From: JABDMH01 sp965223025
GTDB lineage: Bacteria > Bacteroidota > Bacteroidia > Chitinophagales > Saprospiraceae
Direction of reading: 5' to 3'
DNA: 64,000 nucleotides
NCBI GenBank assembly: GCA_965223025.1
Contig: CBDCVP010000022.1
Coordinates: 1,488,001-1,552,000 of the forward strand
The translations under genes and the position numbers were made by a program. The notes under the pieces are model-generated. The model was given only the letters and a program-made list of their open reading frames with translations, did no database searches and was not told the DNA's origin. Every line of letters starts with the position of its first letter. The first letter of the stretch is position 1. Below, piece by piece: positions 16,003 through 25,233 of the stretch.

Positions 16003-17967
16003 CTATCGGTGGGTAATGATGAATTCTGTTCGTCGATTGGTTTGCCTACCCACTTCTGTATCATTGCTCACCAGAGGTCTCATCTCTCCAAATCCTCGAT
16101 ATTCAAGTCTCGACGCAGCTATATCGTGTTGGATTAGAAAATCGTAGATGGTCTTTGCCCGCGCGACAGACAGGAGTTCATTGTCTGCTTCTGATCCGAC
16201 ATTGTCGGTATGTCCGTGAATTTCTATGGCCATTTGTGGATTTTCATCCATCATGCGGTAAAGTTTCTTAAGCTCGTGAGTCGATCGCGGAAGCAAGCTA
16301 GCACTTCCGGATGCAAAAAAAACATTTTCCAGGATAATGGGAGCCAAGGAATCCGGGGTCTCACCAGTCGGAACTACTACGGAGTGAAGTTTGGCTTCTA
16401 GCCGATAAGGATCAAGCTGGCTATTGGTGTCTTTGAGATTGATGTTCGTGGAGAAGAAGGAATACCCTTTTTTTTGCACATTGACCGCATAATCTTTCAG
16501 CGAGGACAGGCAAATCAGCAGCTGACCTTCCGCATCGGTGTAGGTCTTGATCAGGCTGAGGTCTTGCTCCAAATCATAGACATCTACGATGCCTTGAAGT
16601 GGCTGACCAGTCCTTGCATCGGTCACCTGAATATTGGCATAGGTTCCAGCGCGAGGTTGGATCGACTTTGGCACGGGAAACTGAAATATGTCGATGTCCA
16701 GGGATCCTTGTTTACCTGGCACTGTTCTGGCAAAATAACCGGTGGTGCCCTTGATATTAATGTGCAAGGCCCCCTCATCAGCCGGGGTATTAAGTGGTGC
16801 ACCGAGGTTATGAGGTTCTTGCCACCGACCATCCTTCAGCCTACTGATAAAAAGGTCCGAACCTCCATATCCAGGATGGCCATCTGACATGAAGTACATG
16901 GTCTCCCCGTCGGCGTGAATGAAAGGTGCTTCGTCGTTCTCCGGTGTGTTAATGCCGGCCAAGTTAGTGGGCTTCGACCAACCCTTGGCACTGCGCTCCA
17001 CCTTCCACAGGTCCCTTCCTCCTTTTCCTCCAGCTCGACTACTAGAAAAGTAAAGGGTACGTCCGCTCGATGAGATACTGGGCTGACCCTCCCAATGCCC
17101 AGTATTGATATTTGGACCCATATTTTTGGGTTTTGTCCATTTGGATCTTTGCTTGATGCTGTAGTACAGATCACAGCTGCCCAGGCCATCCCTTTGTGCA
17201 CAGGCTGTGAATATCAGCATCTTGCCATCCGCTGACACGCAATGAGCTCCCTCGTTTTCCGGAGTGTTTAGGTCATGGATCGGCTGACCAGGCAGCCATT
17301 GGTCGTTGTCACGAACACTGATGAAAAAATCTTCCTGACCATGCACTCTCCTCGTAAAAACCATGAACGCATCGGTTGCGGGCATTGATGGCAAATACTC
17401 TGGAGTACTGGTGTTGATCCCCGGTGGAAGGGGGTCCACCTGTATGGTTTGGACAGGCCCACTCTGGGACACAAAACCTGCATCTCGCCGATACTTTTCA
17501 GCCCTGGCCCTTAGCGAATTGCTGCCGTAATCAAAGGTCAGAAATTGGTCCATAAAGATCGTTACTGAGTCGTAACTCTCTGACCTCCATGCCATCTCTC
17601 CCAATTTGTAATAAATCAGAGGAAACTCCTCTGGAGACGTCTCAATGACTTTATTAAAGTAGTATTTGCTTTTGTCATATCTACCTAGATCAAAGTGCAG
17701 AGCTCCCAGACGAGTGTTGGCTAGCGTGAATGAAGGCTCCAACTCTAGGACTTTATGATATGCCTGAATCGCCTCGTCCAATTTATCTTGCTGGGTGAGA
17801 GCCTCTGCTTTTTCCAAGGTTTTTAGTGCTTGCCGACCGATAGTCCGCGTACTCTGAGCGCTGACAGCGCAACAGCTCAGGGACACCCCCATGACCAACA
17901 GCATTGCTTGCCATATATTTATGTACGTGACGATCCTCAGCATCAAATACAAACCACTATTTGGCAA
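16003..17967 (-). CDS. OmpA-family protein with TPR, PD40 propeller and CRD domains (PorE-like)
   Basis: The protein has up to 654 residues with a signal peptide near residues 9-38 (the ATG at codon 9 is an equally good start). Domains in order are TPR repeats (about 40-150), PD40 beta-propeller repeats (about 185-420, with ISSSGRTLYFSSSRAGGKGG and DGETMYFMSDGHPGYGGSDL), a carboxypeptidase-regulatory-like fold (about 440-520) and an OmpA C-terminal peptidoglycan-binding domain (about 545-654, with HGHTDNVGS). This order is that of PorE, a periplasmic T9SS component that ties the machinery to peptidoglycan, so a T9SS role is plausible, though such proteins are numerous in Bacteroidota. Confidence 0.85.
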   Translation of the reverse strand: MPNSGLYLMLRIVTYINIWQAMLLVMGVSLSCCAVSAQSTRTIGRQALKTLEKAEALTQQDKLDEAIQAYHKVLELEPSFTLANTRLGALHFDLGRYDKSKYYFNKVIETSPEEFPLIYYKLGEMAWRSESYDSVTIFMDQFLTFDYGSNSLRARAEKYRRDAGFVSQSGPVQTIQVDPLPPGINTSTPEYLPSMPATDAFMVFTRRVHGQEDFFISVRDNDQWLPGQPIHDLNTPENEGAHCVSADGKMLIFTACAQRDGLGSCDLYYSIKQRSKWTKPKNMGPNINTGHWEGQPSISSSGRTLYFSSSRAGGKGGRDLWKVERSAKGWSKPTNLAGINTPENDEAPFIHADGETMYFMSDGHPGYGGSDLFISRLKDGRWQEPHNLGAPLNTPADEGALHINIKGTTGYFARTVPGKQGSLDIDIFQFPVPKSIQPRAGTYANIQVTDARTGQPLQGIVDVYDLEQDLSLIKTYTDAEGQLLICLSSLKDYAVNVQKKGYSFFSTNINLKDTNSQLDPYRLEAKLHSVVVPTGETPDSLAPIILENVFFASGSASLLPRSTHELKKLYRMMDENPQMAIEIHGHTDNVGSEADNELLSVARAKTIYDFLIQHDIAASRLEYRGFGEMRPLVSNDTEVGRQTNRRTEFIITHR

Positions 17968-18032
17968 AACAAAGTATTTGGTGCAGGGAAAATTTAATCT
18001 CGTGTGTGAACTAGCCTGACACAGGGATGTGT

Positions 18033-19049
18033 CTAAATTGTTTCTAAAAGCTGCTTTGCCCGCTTCGAACCCAGTTTGGTGGCCTTGTTCCAGTCAGCCT
18101 TAAAACCATTCTTGCCGGTATTTTTTCTCGCAATACCTCTATAAAGGAGTACGTCTGCCTCTGGCACCTTCTCTTCCGGTGCTTCCAATTTTAATAAGTT
18201 ATCCAGCACTTCCAGTGCTTCGCCGTATTTCTCTAGCTCGATAAGGGCGCGGCCGTGATTGAATTTTGTCACATACTTATACGCAAAATTCTTGCTTGAG
18301 CTCTTGAATTTTCTTCGGCTAAAGAAGCGAAATTCAAATTCAGCTTCCTTATATTCTTTGATGCGCATATGGCATTCACCCTTCATTCTACGAGCCATCC
18401 AGTGAATATCCTGAAGTGCCAGTGAGCTCTTGATCGCCATACTTAGATCATCGATGGCCCCTTGCCACTGCTCCTTCTTGAATTTGATTTTAGCCCTACC
18501 GTAATATGCGGGAGCGTTACTCTTATCGAGGTTGATAGATTTGGTGAAGTCTCGCTCAGCATCGTGATACTTCTGCAGAAGGTAATTTACATATCCCCGG
18601 CGCTCATATGCCTGTGCATGCTTATTATACAACTCAATAGCTTTGCTTAGGCTCTGCTCGGCCTCTTCCTCCTTACCTTCCCTTTCCAGGAGTCTCTTTC
18701 CCTTTAGAAATTTTTGCACCACTGCCTTGTCGCCCTTGGGTTCGATCCATGCATACCTCAATATGGTGCCCTCCTCTGTGAGCCAGGCACCGACATTGCC
18801 AGAAATGGCAAATTGAGCTAAATACTGCAACAGATCAACCGTATTCTTCCAGGTCTTTTCAGTGATATTAGTGACAGACCGTGGGATGACCAACGAAAGA
18901 CTCTCGATATCAAATACATCCTCATGCTTGAAGACTACGTCGTCCTTGTAGTAATTTTCCAACCGGTGATCGTACATCTTGATCACTTTGTCATAACTCT
19001 TAGGGTTACCAAAGTGCAAGTTTCCTTGAAAAATACTCTTGAAATACAT
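18033..19049 (-). CDS. TPR-repeat protein, function unknown
   Basis: The 338-residue protein has no signal peptide, so it is probably cytoplasmic. The first 110 residues have no repeats I recognise; from about 112 to 330 it is built of tetratricopeptide repeats (AIELYNKHAQAYERRGYVNY, DFTKSINLDKSNAPAYYGRA, AIDDLSMAIKSSL). Such repeats form protein-binding scaffolds. It stands alone between the OmpA gene and the radical SAM gene, with gaps of 65 and about 100 bp. Confidence 0.75.
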   Translation of the reverse strand: MYFKSIFQGNLHFGNPKSYDKVIKMYDHRLENYYKDDVVFKHEDVFDIESLSLVIPRSVTNITEKTWKNTVDLLQYLAQFAISGNVGAWLTEEGTILRYAWIEPKGDKAVVQKFLKGKRLLEREGKEEEAEQSLSKAIELYNKHAQAYERRGYVNYLLQKYHDAERDFTKSINLDKSNAPAYYGRAKIKFKKEQWQGAIDDLSMAIKSSLALQDIHWMARRMKGECHMRIKEYKEAEFEFRFFSRRKFKSSSKNFAYKYVTKFNHGRALIELEKYGEALEVLDNLLKLEAPEEKVPEADVLLYRGIARKNTGKNGFKADWNKATKLGSKRAKQLLETI

Positions 19050-19148
19050 TAGTCAAATTTCTGAAGATCACCGGGCAGAAAACGAAGATCGTCATATTAA
19101 GTTAAAAATCAAAGCATTATCATCGATATCTCTGATCCGTAAATCGCT

Positions 19149-20174
19149 TTAAGTCCACACTCTGCACCCTTCACTGCAATTGTTGCACATATCGACCTCA
19201 GATCTCCCTTTCAGTACTTTTCGTCTAAACTCCTCGTACTCCCTTCCCCTCCAGATATGGTGAAAATGTTGATCATCGATATTACCCATGACATACGTAG
19301 CATCTTTGTCAAAGCAACATGGCACTACCGTACCATTCCACGTCACAACCGCACTATGCCACATTTTCCAACATTCATCCTTGACCTTATGTTTTAATTG
19401 ATATGTGCCGTCTGTTTGTCTGGCATACCGGGCGTATTTCGCATCTGCGGGAATGAGTGGGTGGCCCTGTTGGTAATCATATATTTGTGCCGTCTTCAAC
19501 TTGACCTCATCCACTCCGATCTCCTCAGCCAACCGGTGAATATCAGGTATTTGGTGCTCATTGGGGGCTACCACAAGAAACTGAAAAACAACGTAGGGCT
19601 TCTTGCTTTGCAATATCTTTTTCCACCTTACGATATTTCTTGCCCCTTCCTTGACTTTTTCAAGATCCCCTTCACGGCGATAGGCAGCATAAGTATCCTG
19701 GGTTGTGCCATCTATGGATATGATCAGGCGATCAAGGCCAGACCTCACGGTTTCTTCAGCTTGTTTTTCGTCGAGAAAGTGCCCATTAGTCGACGTCATA
19801 CAGTACAGTCCGCGTTTCGACGCAATTTTTACCATCTCAAGAAAGTGGGGGTTGAGATAGGGCTCACCTTGAAAGTAAAAAATCAAGTAGATCATTTTCT
19901 TGGCAAGCTGATTTATCACCTTCTCCAGCAAGGCCAGTTGCAACGTACCTGTAGCGCGGGTAAAAGATCTCAGGCCACTGGGACACTCTGGACATCGTAA
20001 GTTGCATGCGGTAGTTGGTTCGATGGATATGGTGATTGGACTGCCCCAATGCCAGGCTCGCCTGCTGATCTTGCTGAAATAGTAGGAGACCAGTATCTTC
20101 GCCGCATTGATCACTCTAGTGAGTGTGAGCTTCGAAAGGAAATTTCGGACGTCATCAAGTTTACGACCAGTCAC
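19149..20174 (-). CDS. radical SAM/SPASM-domain protein
   Basis: The radical SAM core has CNLRCPECP (CxxxCxxC) and the glycine-rich YFQGEPYLNP, and the C-terminal SPASM-type region has cysteines in DECWKMWHS, VVPCCFDKD and DMCNNCSEGC, which would bind an extra Fe-S cluster. Substrate unknown; related proteins sit in varied contexts in Bacteroidota. The reading frame stays open to 20450, but that would overlap the divergent pth gene. I chose a GTG at 20174 (341 residues), before FLSKLTLTRVINAAKILVSYYF, the usual family start region; no ATG is available there, so the start is uncertain. Confidence 0.8.
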   Translation of the reverse strand: MTGRKLDDVRNFLSKLTLTRVINAAKILVSYYFSKISRRAWHWGSPITISIEPTTACNLRCPECPSGLRSFTRATGTLQLALLEKVINQLAKKMIYLIFYFQGEPYLNPHFLEMVKIASKRGLYCMTSTNGHFLDEKQAEETVRSGLDRLIISIDGTTQDTYAAYRREGDLEKVKEGARNIVRWKKILQSKKPYVVFQFLVVAPNEHQIPDIHRLAEEIGVDEVKLKTAQIYDYQQGHPLIPADAKYARYARQTDGTYQLKHKVKDECWKMWHSAVVTWNGTVVPCCFDKDATYVMGNIDDQHFHHIWRGREYEEFRRKVLKGRSEVDMCNNCSEGCRVWT

Positions 20175-20252
20175 GATGTTAAAATTAGCATATTCGCTGC
20201 GGAAGCCTATTTTGAGTCGATGGCTCTGTTTGTCGGACTTAATTAATCTGTC

Positions 20253-20870
20253 ATGTGGGAGTATTTCAAGCAATGGTTCAAACGCACAGAAAAAGTCGAT
20301 CCATCTATGAAGTTCTTGATTGTGGGATTGGGCAACATGGGTGCTGAGTACGAGCGTACCAGACACAATATCGGATTTGATGTCTTGGACCTCCTTGCTG
20401 ATCAGCAGGATTGTTCTTTTGAATCCGAGGTGCTTGGGGATCTGGCACAATTCAAATATAAAAGTAGGACTGTGTACTTACTTAAACCCTCGACTTATAT
20501 GAACCTCAGTGGCAAGTCGGTACGTTACTGGGTACAAAAGTTAAAGATCGCATCCAACCACTGGATGGTGGTGGTCGATGAATTTCAATTTGAAGTGGGC
20601 GAGTTCAAGCTTCAGAAAAAGGGGAGTCCCGGGGGCCATAACGGCCTCAAGAGTGTAGAAGCCATGATGCAATCTAGCACCTATCCAAGACTGCGTATCG
20701 GCATTGGTCATGATTTTCCCAAGGGTCACCAAGTGGACTACGTATTGGGTCGTTGGTCGGAGCCTCAGCTCGACAGCCTTAGCAAGGTAAAAACTGAAGT
20801 TTGCAAGGTCATTTTATCATTTGTCAGTATCGGGCTAGATCGGGCGATGACCACACACAATGTCAAATGA
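20253..20870 (+). CDS. pth: peptidyl-tRNA hydrolase
   Basis: Pth frees tRNA from peptidyl-tRNA that dropped off ribosomes. The 205-residue protein has the family signatures FLIVGLGNMGAEYERTRHNIGFD (split here: IVGLGNMG, then TRHNIGF with catalytic His38), KPSTYMNLSG, GSPGGHNGLKS and LRIGIGH. The first 18 residues (MWEYFKQWFKRTEKVDPS) are an extension before the usual start; an ATG at codon 19 is an alternative. Divergent from the radical SAM gene; the 3' end overlaps the convergent glycosyltransferase by 8 bp. Confidence 0.93.
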   Translation: MWEYFKQWFKRTEKVDPSMKFLIVGLGNMGAEYERTRHNIGFDVLDLLADQQDCSFESEVLGDLAQFKYKSRTVYLLKPSTYMNLSGKSVRYWVQKLKIASNHWMVVVDEFQFEVGEFKLQKKGSPGGHNGLKSVEAMMQSSTYPRLRIGIGHDFPKGHQVDYVLGRWSEPQLDSLSKVKTEVCKVILSFVSIGLDRAMTTHNVK

Positions 20871-21948
20871 CTGAGTGGCTCCCATTTTTTCTTATACCAT
20901 ATAGGCGCTTTTGTAGCAGCGCAGCCAAGGTGCTGTCTTCTTGCGATATCCGGTACAACCTGGGTGTAATGGTCTTCAGATGCTCGATCTGAGCGGTTAG
21001 ATTCGTGAGTTTCGCATCGAGTACCGAAAATTCAGCTCTCTCACCATGTCTTTTTGCCAAATATTGCTGCTCAGGTTGTCCCGGTGTAGGGATCAGGATG
21101 GCTTTCTTATTGAGTTGGTAAAAGTCCATCAGCGAAGAATAACCGGAGCGACTGATGATCACTTCACTGGCACACAAGAGTTCATTAAGCTGATGACCAC
21201 CCAGGAAAGCGTGGATATCTGAATGGCTTTGGTCGAGATTTTGTTTTGTTGGATCACCCAGCACCCAAGCGATTCGCTGATTCACTCTCTTTAACCTGTC
21301 GGTGAGCTTACGCTGTAAGATACTGCGGTGAGGCTCTGGTCCCGAAAGGACCACCGCGACATCGTATTTGACCTCTTTATTGATTGCCTTCATTCTACTT
21401 AAAGGACCAATAAATCGAACAGCAGTACTGGGCTGACGCGAAGACAGGGTGCCACTCAAATTAGCTTGCCCTTGCACATCCGGCACCCAACATTCATCAA
21501 ATGGTGCCAGCCACTTATCCAATTGCCAGTGTGCCAGCCACTGCATGTAAGTAGGTATTGAAAACCTCAGTTGATGGGTCAAGATCACCGAAGGTACCGA
21601 GCGGTGATAAACACCATAACGATTATCTGAGATGATAAAATCGATGCTGTGCCTATCTGTGATCTGGTTGATGGCATGATTCTCCTCTCTGAAAACACGC
21701 ATTAATCTGCTCATCTCAGACAGCCAATAGAGCCACACCAGGGATCGGGGATATTTGATCTGATAAGATGGTAATTCGATGTAGGTCAATGTGGGAAACT
21801 CTTGCTGTAAGAGGTGTCCAGCAGCACCATCTGAGGCGAGGATTACCTCATGATCCAAGTTCAACAACTGATTGACAATCGGTACACAGCGTGCAGCATG
21901 GCCCAGACCCCAATTAAGTGGAGCAATCAGGACACGCTTGGTATTCAT
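20863..21948 (-). CDS. glycosyltransferase of the MurG/GT28-like fold
   Basis: The 361-residue protein begins RVLIAPLNWGLGHAARCVPI, the N-terminal glycine-rich loop typical of two-domain GT-B enzymes that read the start of a nucleotide-sugar site, and has a C-terminal SEVIISRSGYSSLMDFYQLN followed by IPTPGQPEQQYLA, the donor-binding block of MurG-like enzymes. Acceptor and sugar are unknown. Its ATG follows directly after the rng stop codon, so it is likely translated from the same transcript as rng. Confidence 0.8.
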   Translation of the reverse strand: MNTKRVLIAPLNWGLGHAARCVPIVNQLLNLDHEVILASDGAAGHLLQQEFPTLTYIELPSYQIKYPRSLVWLYWLSEMSRLMRVFREENHAINQITDRHSIDFIISDNRYGVYHRSVPSVILTHQLRFSIPTYMQWLAHWQLDKWLAPFDECWVPDVQGQANLSGTLSSRQPSTAVRFIGPLSRMKAINKEVKYDVAVVLSGPEPHRSILQRKLTDRLKRVNQRIAWVLGDPTKQNLDQSHSDIHAFLGGHQLNELLCASEVIISRSGYSSLMDFYQLNKKAILIPTPGQPEQQYLAKRHGERAEFSVLDAKLTNLTAQIEHLKTITPRLYRISQEDSTLAALLQKRLYGIRKNGSHSVI

Positions 21949-23499
21949 CTAGTTGAGACGAATTTCATCATCATGGCTATCAAAAAAGCGATACTGGTTG
22001 ATATGAAAATCGCCATTTTCATAGAGTTTCACCCATCTACTGAAAGATCGATACCACTGCATCTGAATGCTGGGGAACCCACGCTTAAGATGCGCATAGA
22101 CAAATGGATGTACCTGAAGACGCAGCTTAGACTTTGGGCGGTTTTGCAGGATGTACTGAAGGTCGCGCTCTATCTCATCAGTGACCAAGATAGACGCAGT
22201 AACCTTGCCCGTGCCTTTACATGTATGACAGATCTCATTGGTATCGATCTTCACAGCAGGTCGTACCCTTTGCCGGGTGATCTGCATGAGACCAAAGCGA
22301 CTCAATGGCAAAACTGTGTGTTGTGCACGATCATGCTTCATAAAATCGCGCATTTTTTTGACAAGAAGCTTTTTGTGTTCACTGACCCTCATGTCAATGA
22401 AGTCGATGATGATCAAGCCGCCAATATCTCGCAGTCTGAGTTGTCTTGATATTTCCTCTGCAGATTCCAAATTGACATTGTATACGGCTTCTTCCTGGTT
22501 TTTCTTGGCCATCTTAGGCCCACTGTTGACATCGATGACATGCATGGCCTCCGTATCTTCAATCACCAGGTAAGCACCACTTGGCAAAGTATAGGTCTTA
22601 CCAAATGAGGACTTGATCTGACGTGTGATACCAAAATGGTCGAAGAGTGGTCGTTTACGCCGATGAAGATGAACGATCTTTTCCTTTTCGGGAAAATTGG
22701 CGCTGAGATAACTCCGTACTGAGTCGTACATATCCCGATCATTAACCACGATGTTATTAAAATCATCGGTGAGTACATCGCGCAACATGCTAGAAGTCTT
22801 ATCGAGTTCGCTCAGCAACTTCAGGGGTGCTGTTGCATGCTTGAGCTGCCGGTGTATTTTTTTCCATTTTTGCTCCAAGTCTCTGATCTCTTCGTGCAAG
22901 TGCTGCACTTTCTTTCCTTCGGCAGCGGTGCGAACGATGATGCCAAAGTTTTTTGGCTTGATACTTTCTATCAACACTCGTAACCGTTCTCGCTCCTCTG
23001 CTGTGGTGATCTTCTTTGATACAGAGACAATATCTGAAAAGGGTGTGAGCACCAAGAACCTTCCGGGGATGGTGATTTCACAACTCAACCTTGGCCCTTT
23101 GGTTGAAATGGGCTCTTTGAGCACTTGGACTAAGATGGGGTGTCGTCGATTTAATACTTGATCAATTTTTCCTGTCTTGATGATCTCATTACTCAGGTCA
23201 AAAGATTCGAGGCCATGGCTTTTGCTTTGACCATTGATCGACATATTGGTAAACTTGAGCAGCGATGGTAGCTTAGGTCCGAGATCTGTGTAATGCAGGA
23301 AAGCATCCTTAGGGTGGCCTATCTCCACAAATGCTGCATTTAGACCAGGCATCAGTTTCTTGATCCTGCCTAAAAAGATGTCGCCCACCGTGAACTTTGA
23401 GTTGGTTTTCTCACGATGAAGCTCGACGAGCTTTGAATTCTCAGACAAAGCTATTTCCACCTCCGTAGGAGATGAATTGATTATCAATTCCTTATCCAC
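21949..23499 (-). CDS. rng: ribonuclease E/G family endoribonuclease
   Basis: The 516-residue protein has an S1-like RNA-binding domain near the N-terminus (VGDIFLGRIKKLMPGLNAAFVEIG), the catalytic DNase-I-like part with YLVIEDTEAMHVIDVNSG and IGGLIIIDFIDMR, and the zinc-link motif CHTCKGTG. It is shorter than RNase E and matches RNase G length, with no C-terminal degradosome scaffold. Its role is rRNA and mRNA processing. The start codon is GTG at 23499 (GTG GAT AAG GAA). It is the fourth gene of a likely HU-TPR-small ribosomal protein-rng-glycosyltransferase transcript, though a 200-bp gap upstream could hold its own promoter. Confidence 0.93.
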   Translation of the reverse strand: MDKELIINSSPTEVEIALSENSKLVELHREKTNSKFTVGDIFLGRIKKLMPGLNAAFVEIGHPKDAFLHYTDLGPKLPSLLKFTNMSINGQSKSHGLESFDLSNEIIKTGKIDQVLNRRHPILVQVLKEPISTKGPRLSCEITIPGRFLVLTPFSDIVSVSKKITTAEERERLRVLIESIKPKNFGIIVRTAAEGKKVQHLHEEIRDLEQKWKKIHRQLKHATAPLKLLSELDKTSSMLRDVLTDDFNNIVVNDRDMYDSVRSYLSANFPEKEKIVHLHRRKRPLFDHFGITRQIKSSFGKTYTLPSGAYLVIEDTEAMHVIDVNSGPKMAKKNQEEAVYNVNLESAEEISRQLRLRDIGGLIIIDFIDMRVSEHKKLLVKKMRDFMKHDRAQHTVLPLSRFGLMQITRQRVRPAVKIDTNEICHTCKGTGKVTASILVTDEIERDLQYILQNRPKSKLRLQVHPFVYAHLKRGFPSIQMQWYRSFSRWVKLYENGDFHINQYRFFDSHDDEIRLN

Positions 23500-23700
23500 A
23501 AGTCATCCTACATTTAGATGCCAGTATTATGCAGAGGTGATAGAACTGCTAGGAGGGAAAGGAGCTTTGCCTGATTTGGTCAAATATGTGCGACGGGACA
23601 CGAAGGCACGGTATAGTGTGCACTTTCGCAATAGTGTCAAATATCTTTCGGTCTTTTCAAATCATCAAAAAAATCTATCAACCACTACTATCGGCGGATT

Positions 23701-23796
23701 TTATCTATTCTTTTTCTTATGTCGATTCTTTCTCAATCTCTTTTTTCGCTTGTGCGTCGAAATCTTATGACGCTTTCTCTTTTTACCGCAAGGCAT
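23701..23796 (-). CDS. small basic AURKAIP1/COX24-type ribosomal protein
   Basis: A 31-residue gene starts with ATG at 23796 and stops with TAA at 23701-23703. The product begins MPCGKKRKRHK, continues ISTHKRKKRLRKNRHKKK and is more than half lysine and arginine. It matches the small AURKAIP1/COX24-domain protein that occurs in nearly all Bacteroidota and is related to mitochondrial small-subunit protein mS38. It begins 10 bp after the TPR gene stop and is co-oriented with HU and rng. It is too short for usual gene-length cut-offs. Confidence 0.9.
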   Translation of the reverse strand: MPCGKKRKRHKISTHKRKKRLRKNRHKKKNR

Positions 23797-23806
23797 ATTT
23801 TATCTT

Positions 23807-24601
23807 TTAGTTATTTAACAATTCACATCTACTGGCTAGCTCCGTAGCTTTTGGATCTGCTGTTCGCTCATATACGTCAGCCAACAAACAGATGGCTCGG
23901 CCATGCTCAGGATCAATTTTTATAGCACGCTCCAATCGCTCCTTTGCCTTATCCAGTTGGCCCGTCTTTATGGCCAGTCTACCCAGGGTTGTCAGGACCG
24001 GAAGGTTATCAGGATGCTTTTTATCCAGATTAAGTAGCATCTGAATCCCTTTCATTGGATTTTCTTCAGGAGGGTTTTCGGTGTAAGCAACCGCTAGGTT
24101 CACCCGATGTTCAATACTTTCCGGATCCAAACTTATGGCGTTTTCGAGCGCTGCCACAGCTCCCCGAAAACTCGCACTCTTCAACAAAGGATCCGACGTG
24201 GCTATTCCTGGGATATACGTTGTGCCGGCAATACTCCATGCCTCTGCAGATGACTCCATTTCTGCCACCTCTGCCGCATAATGTCCCGCAATGAAATATT
24301 GCTGTAACTTATACCACTTTCCAGAGAGCTGTTTCAGGTGATCTATGCGTGCTGTGCTATCATCGCTCCCTGCAACCGCTCCTTCCAGTACATGTATTTC
24401 CTGCAAATCGTGATCAGCCAGGCTTTCCTTGGCCGAAATAATCATTGGTTGTACATCGACATGGGTACCAGCAATAGCCCTCGATGTCAATTCTTCTTGT
24501 TGCTCACTCGATTTAGTGTCAAACCCTAAAAACAGTGCCATAATCAACAAGGGCCACAAAGATAATACTATAATCTGAAGCTTGCTTAATGCCCTCATCA
24601 A
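23807..24601 (-). CDS. membrane-anchored TPR protein
   Basis: The 264-residue protein has one N-terminal membrane helix (about 9-26, IVLSLWPLLIMALFLGF) and a periplasmic part ending in about three TPR repeats (AALENAISLDPESIEHRVNL, MLLNLDKKHPDNLPVLTTLG, ERLERAIKIDPEHGRAICLL). A position between HU and a ribonuclease gene is, as far as I recall, common for such proteins in Bacteroidota, but the role is unknown. The gap to HU is 77 bp. Confidence 0.8.
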   Translation of the reverse strand: MMRALSKLQIIVLSLWPLLIMALFLGFDTKSSEQQEELTSRAIAGTHVDVQPMIISAKESLADHDLQEIHVLEGAVAGSDDSTARIDHLKQLSGKWYKLQQYFIAGHYAAEVAEMESSAEAWSIAGTTYIPGIATSDPLLKSASFRGAVAALENAISLDPESIEHRVNLAVAYTENPPEENPMKGIQMLLNLDKKHPDNLPVLTTLGRLAIKTGQLDKAKERLERAIKIDPEHGRAICLLADVYERTADPKATELASRCELLNN

Positions 24602-24678
24602 ATCTTGAGGTTGCCGCGTCCGGGATAGTGCGCCACCGTCACTTTTACTGCTTGAACAACAGATACAGGGATCACCAC

Positions 24679-24975
24679 TTATTCCGGTAGCTTGCTGACA
24701 TTGTCTTTGACTTGGTCTACAAAGATCTTGGCAGGTTTAAAAGAAGGAATATAGTGTTCGGGTATCTCGATGGCAATGTTTTTCTTAATGTGTCTTCCAA
24801 TCTTCTTGGCTCTTTTCTTAATCACAAATGACCCAAATCCTCTGATGTAAACATTGTCTCCGTCGGATAATGAGTCTTTTACTTCTGTAAAGAAATATTC
24901 TAAAGTCACCAACACGTCTACTTTTGGAACACCCGTTTTTTCGGATATGGCTGTTACAAGGTCAGCTTTTCTCAT
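24679..24975 (-). CDS. HU-family DNA-binding protein
   Basis: The 98-residue protein is the right length for HU/IHF. It starts RKADLVTAISEKTG, has the core IRGFGSFVIKKRAKKIGRH (the DNA-contacting beta-ribbon) and IPSFKPAKIF. The usual intercalating proline tip (RNP) is replaced by HIKKNIAIEIP, so the arm tip differs from the standard. It packs and bends chromosomal DNA. It is divergent from yicC; the 258-bp gap between them holds the yicC promoter and nothing else I can name. Confidence 0.93.
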   Translation of the reverse strand: MRKADLVTAISEKTGVPKVDVLVTLEYFFTEVKDSLSDGDNVYIRGFGSFVIKKRAKKIGRHIKKNIAIEIPEHYIPSFKPAKIFVDQVKDNVSKLPE

Positions 24976-25211
24976 TATCTTTTGGTTTATAGCTAGTTAT
25001 GACTGTACTCTCTCCCAATTATGAGGAGTGGCAAATCTCGTAATTTATTTTATAAAAAAAAATAAACGGTTACCTTTTTTACATCCTCAGGGTTGTATTT
25101 GGCTATTTCATGTGTCTGATAATCAGAATTTTGTAAGAAACGCCATCGTCTCAGCAGCTATAGTAAGCGGTCGTCTCAGCACGGAAAGGATCTGTGAAGG
25201 CAGGCAAAACT

Positions 25212-25219
25212 TATCTTTG
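25212..25219 (+). promoter_or_regulatory. promoter -7 element for yicC-gmk
   Basis: TATCTTTG matches TAnnTTTG exactly, 14 bp before the yicC start codon, implying a very short leader. Confidence 0.5.
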
Positions 25220-25233
25220 GGCAAAAGTAAGTT

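Noticed and set aside
23490..23500. Exact DnaA box TTATCCACA at the rng start
   Set aside because: Single box, explained by the GTG-GAT-AAG start codons; no AT-rich stretch or further boxes near it.
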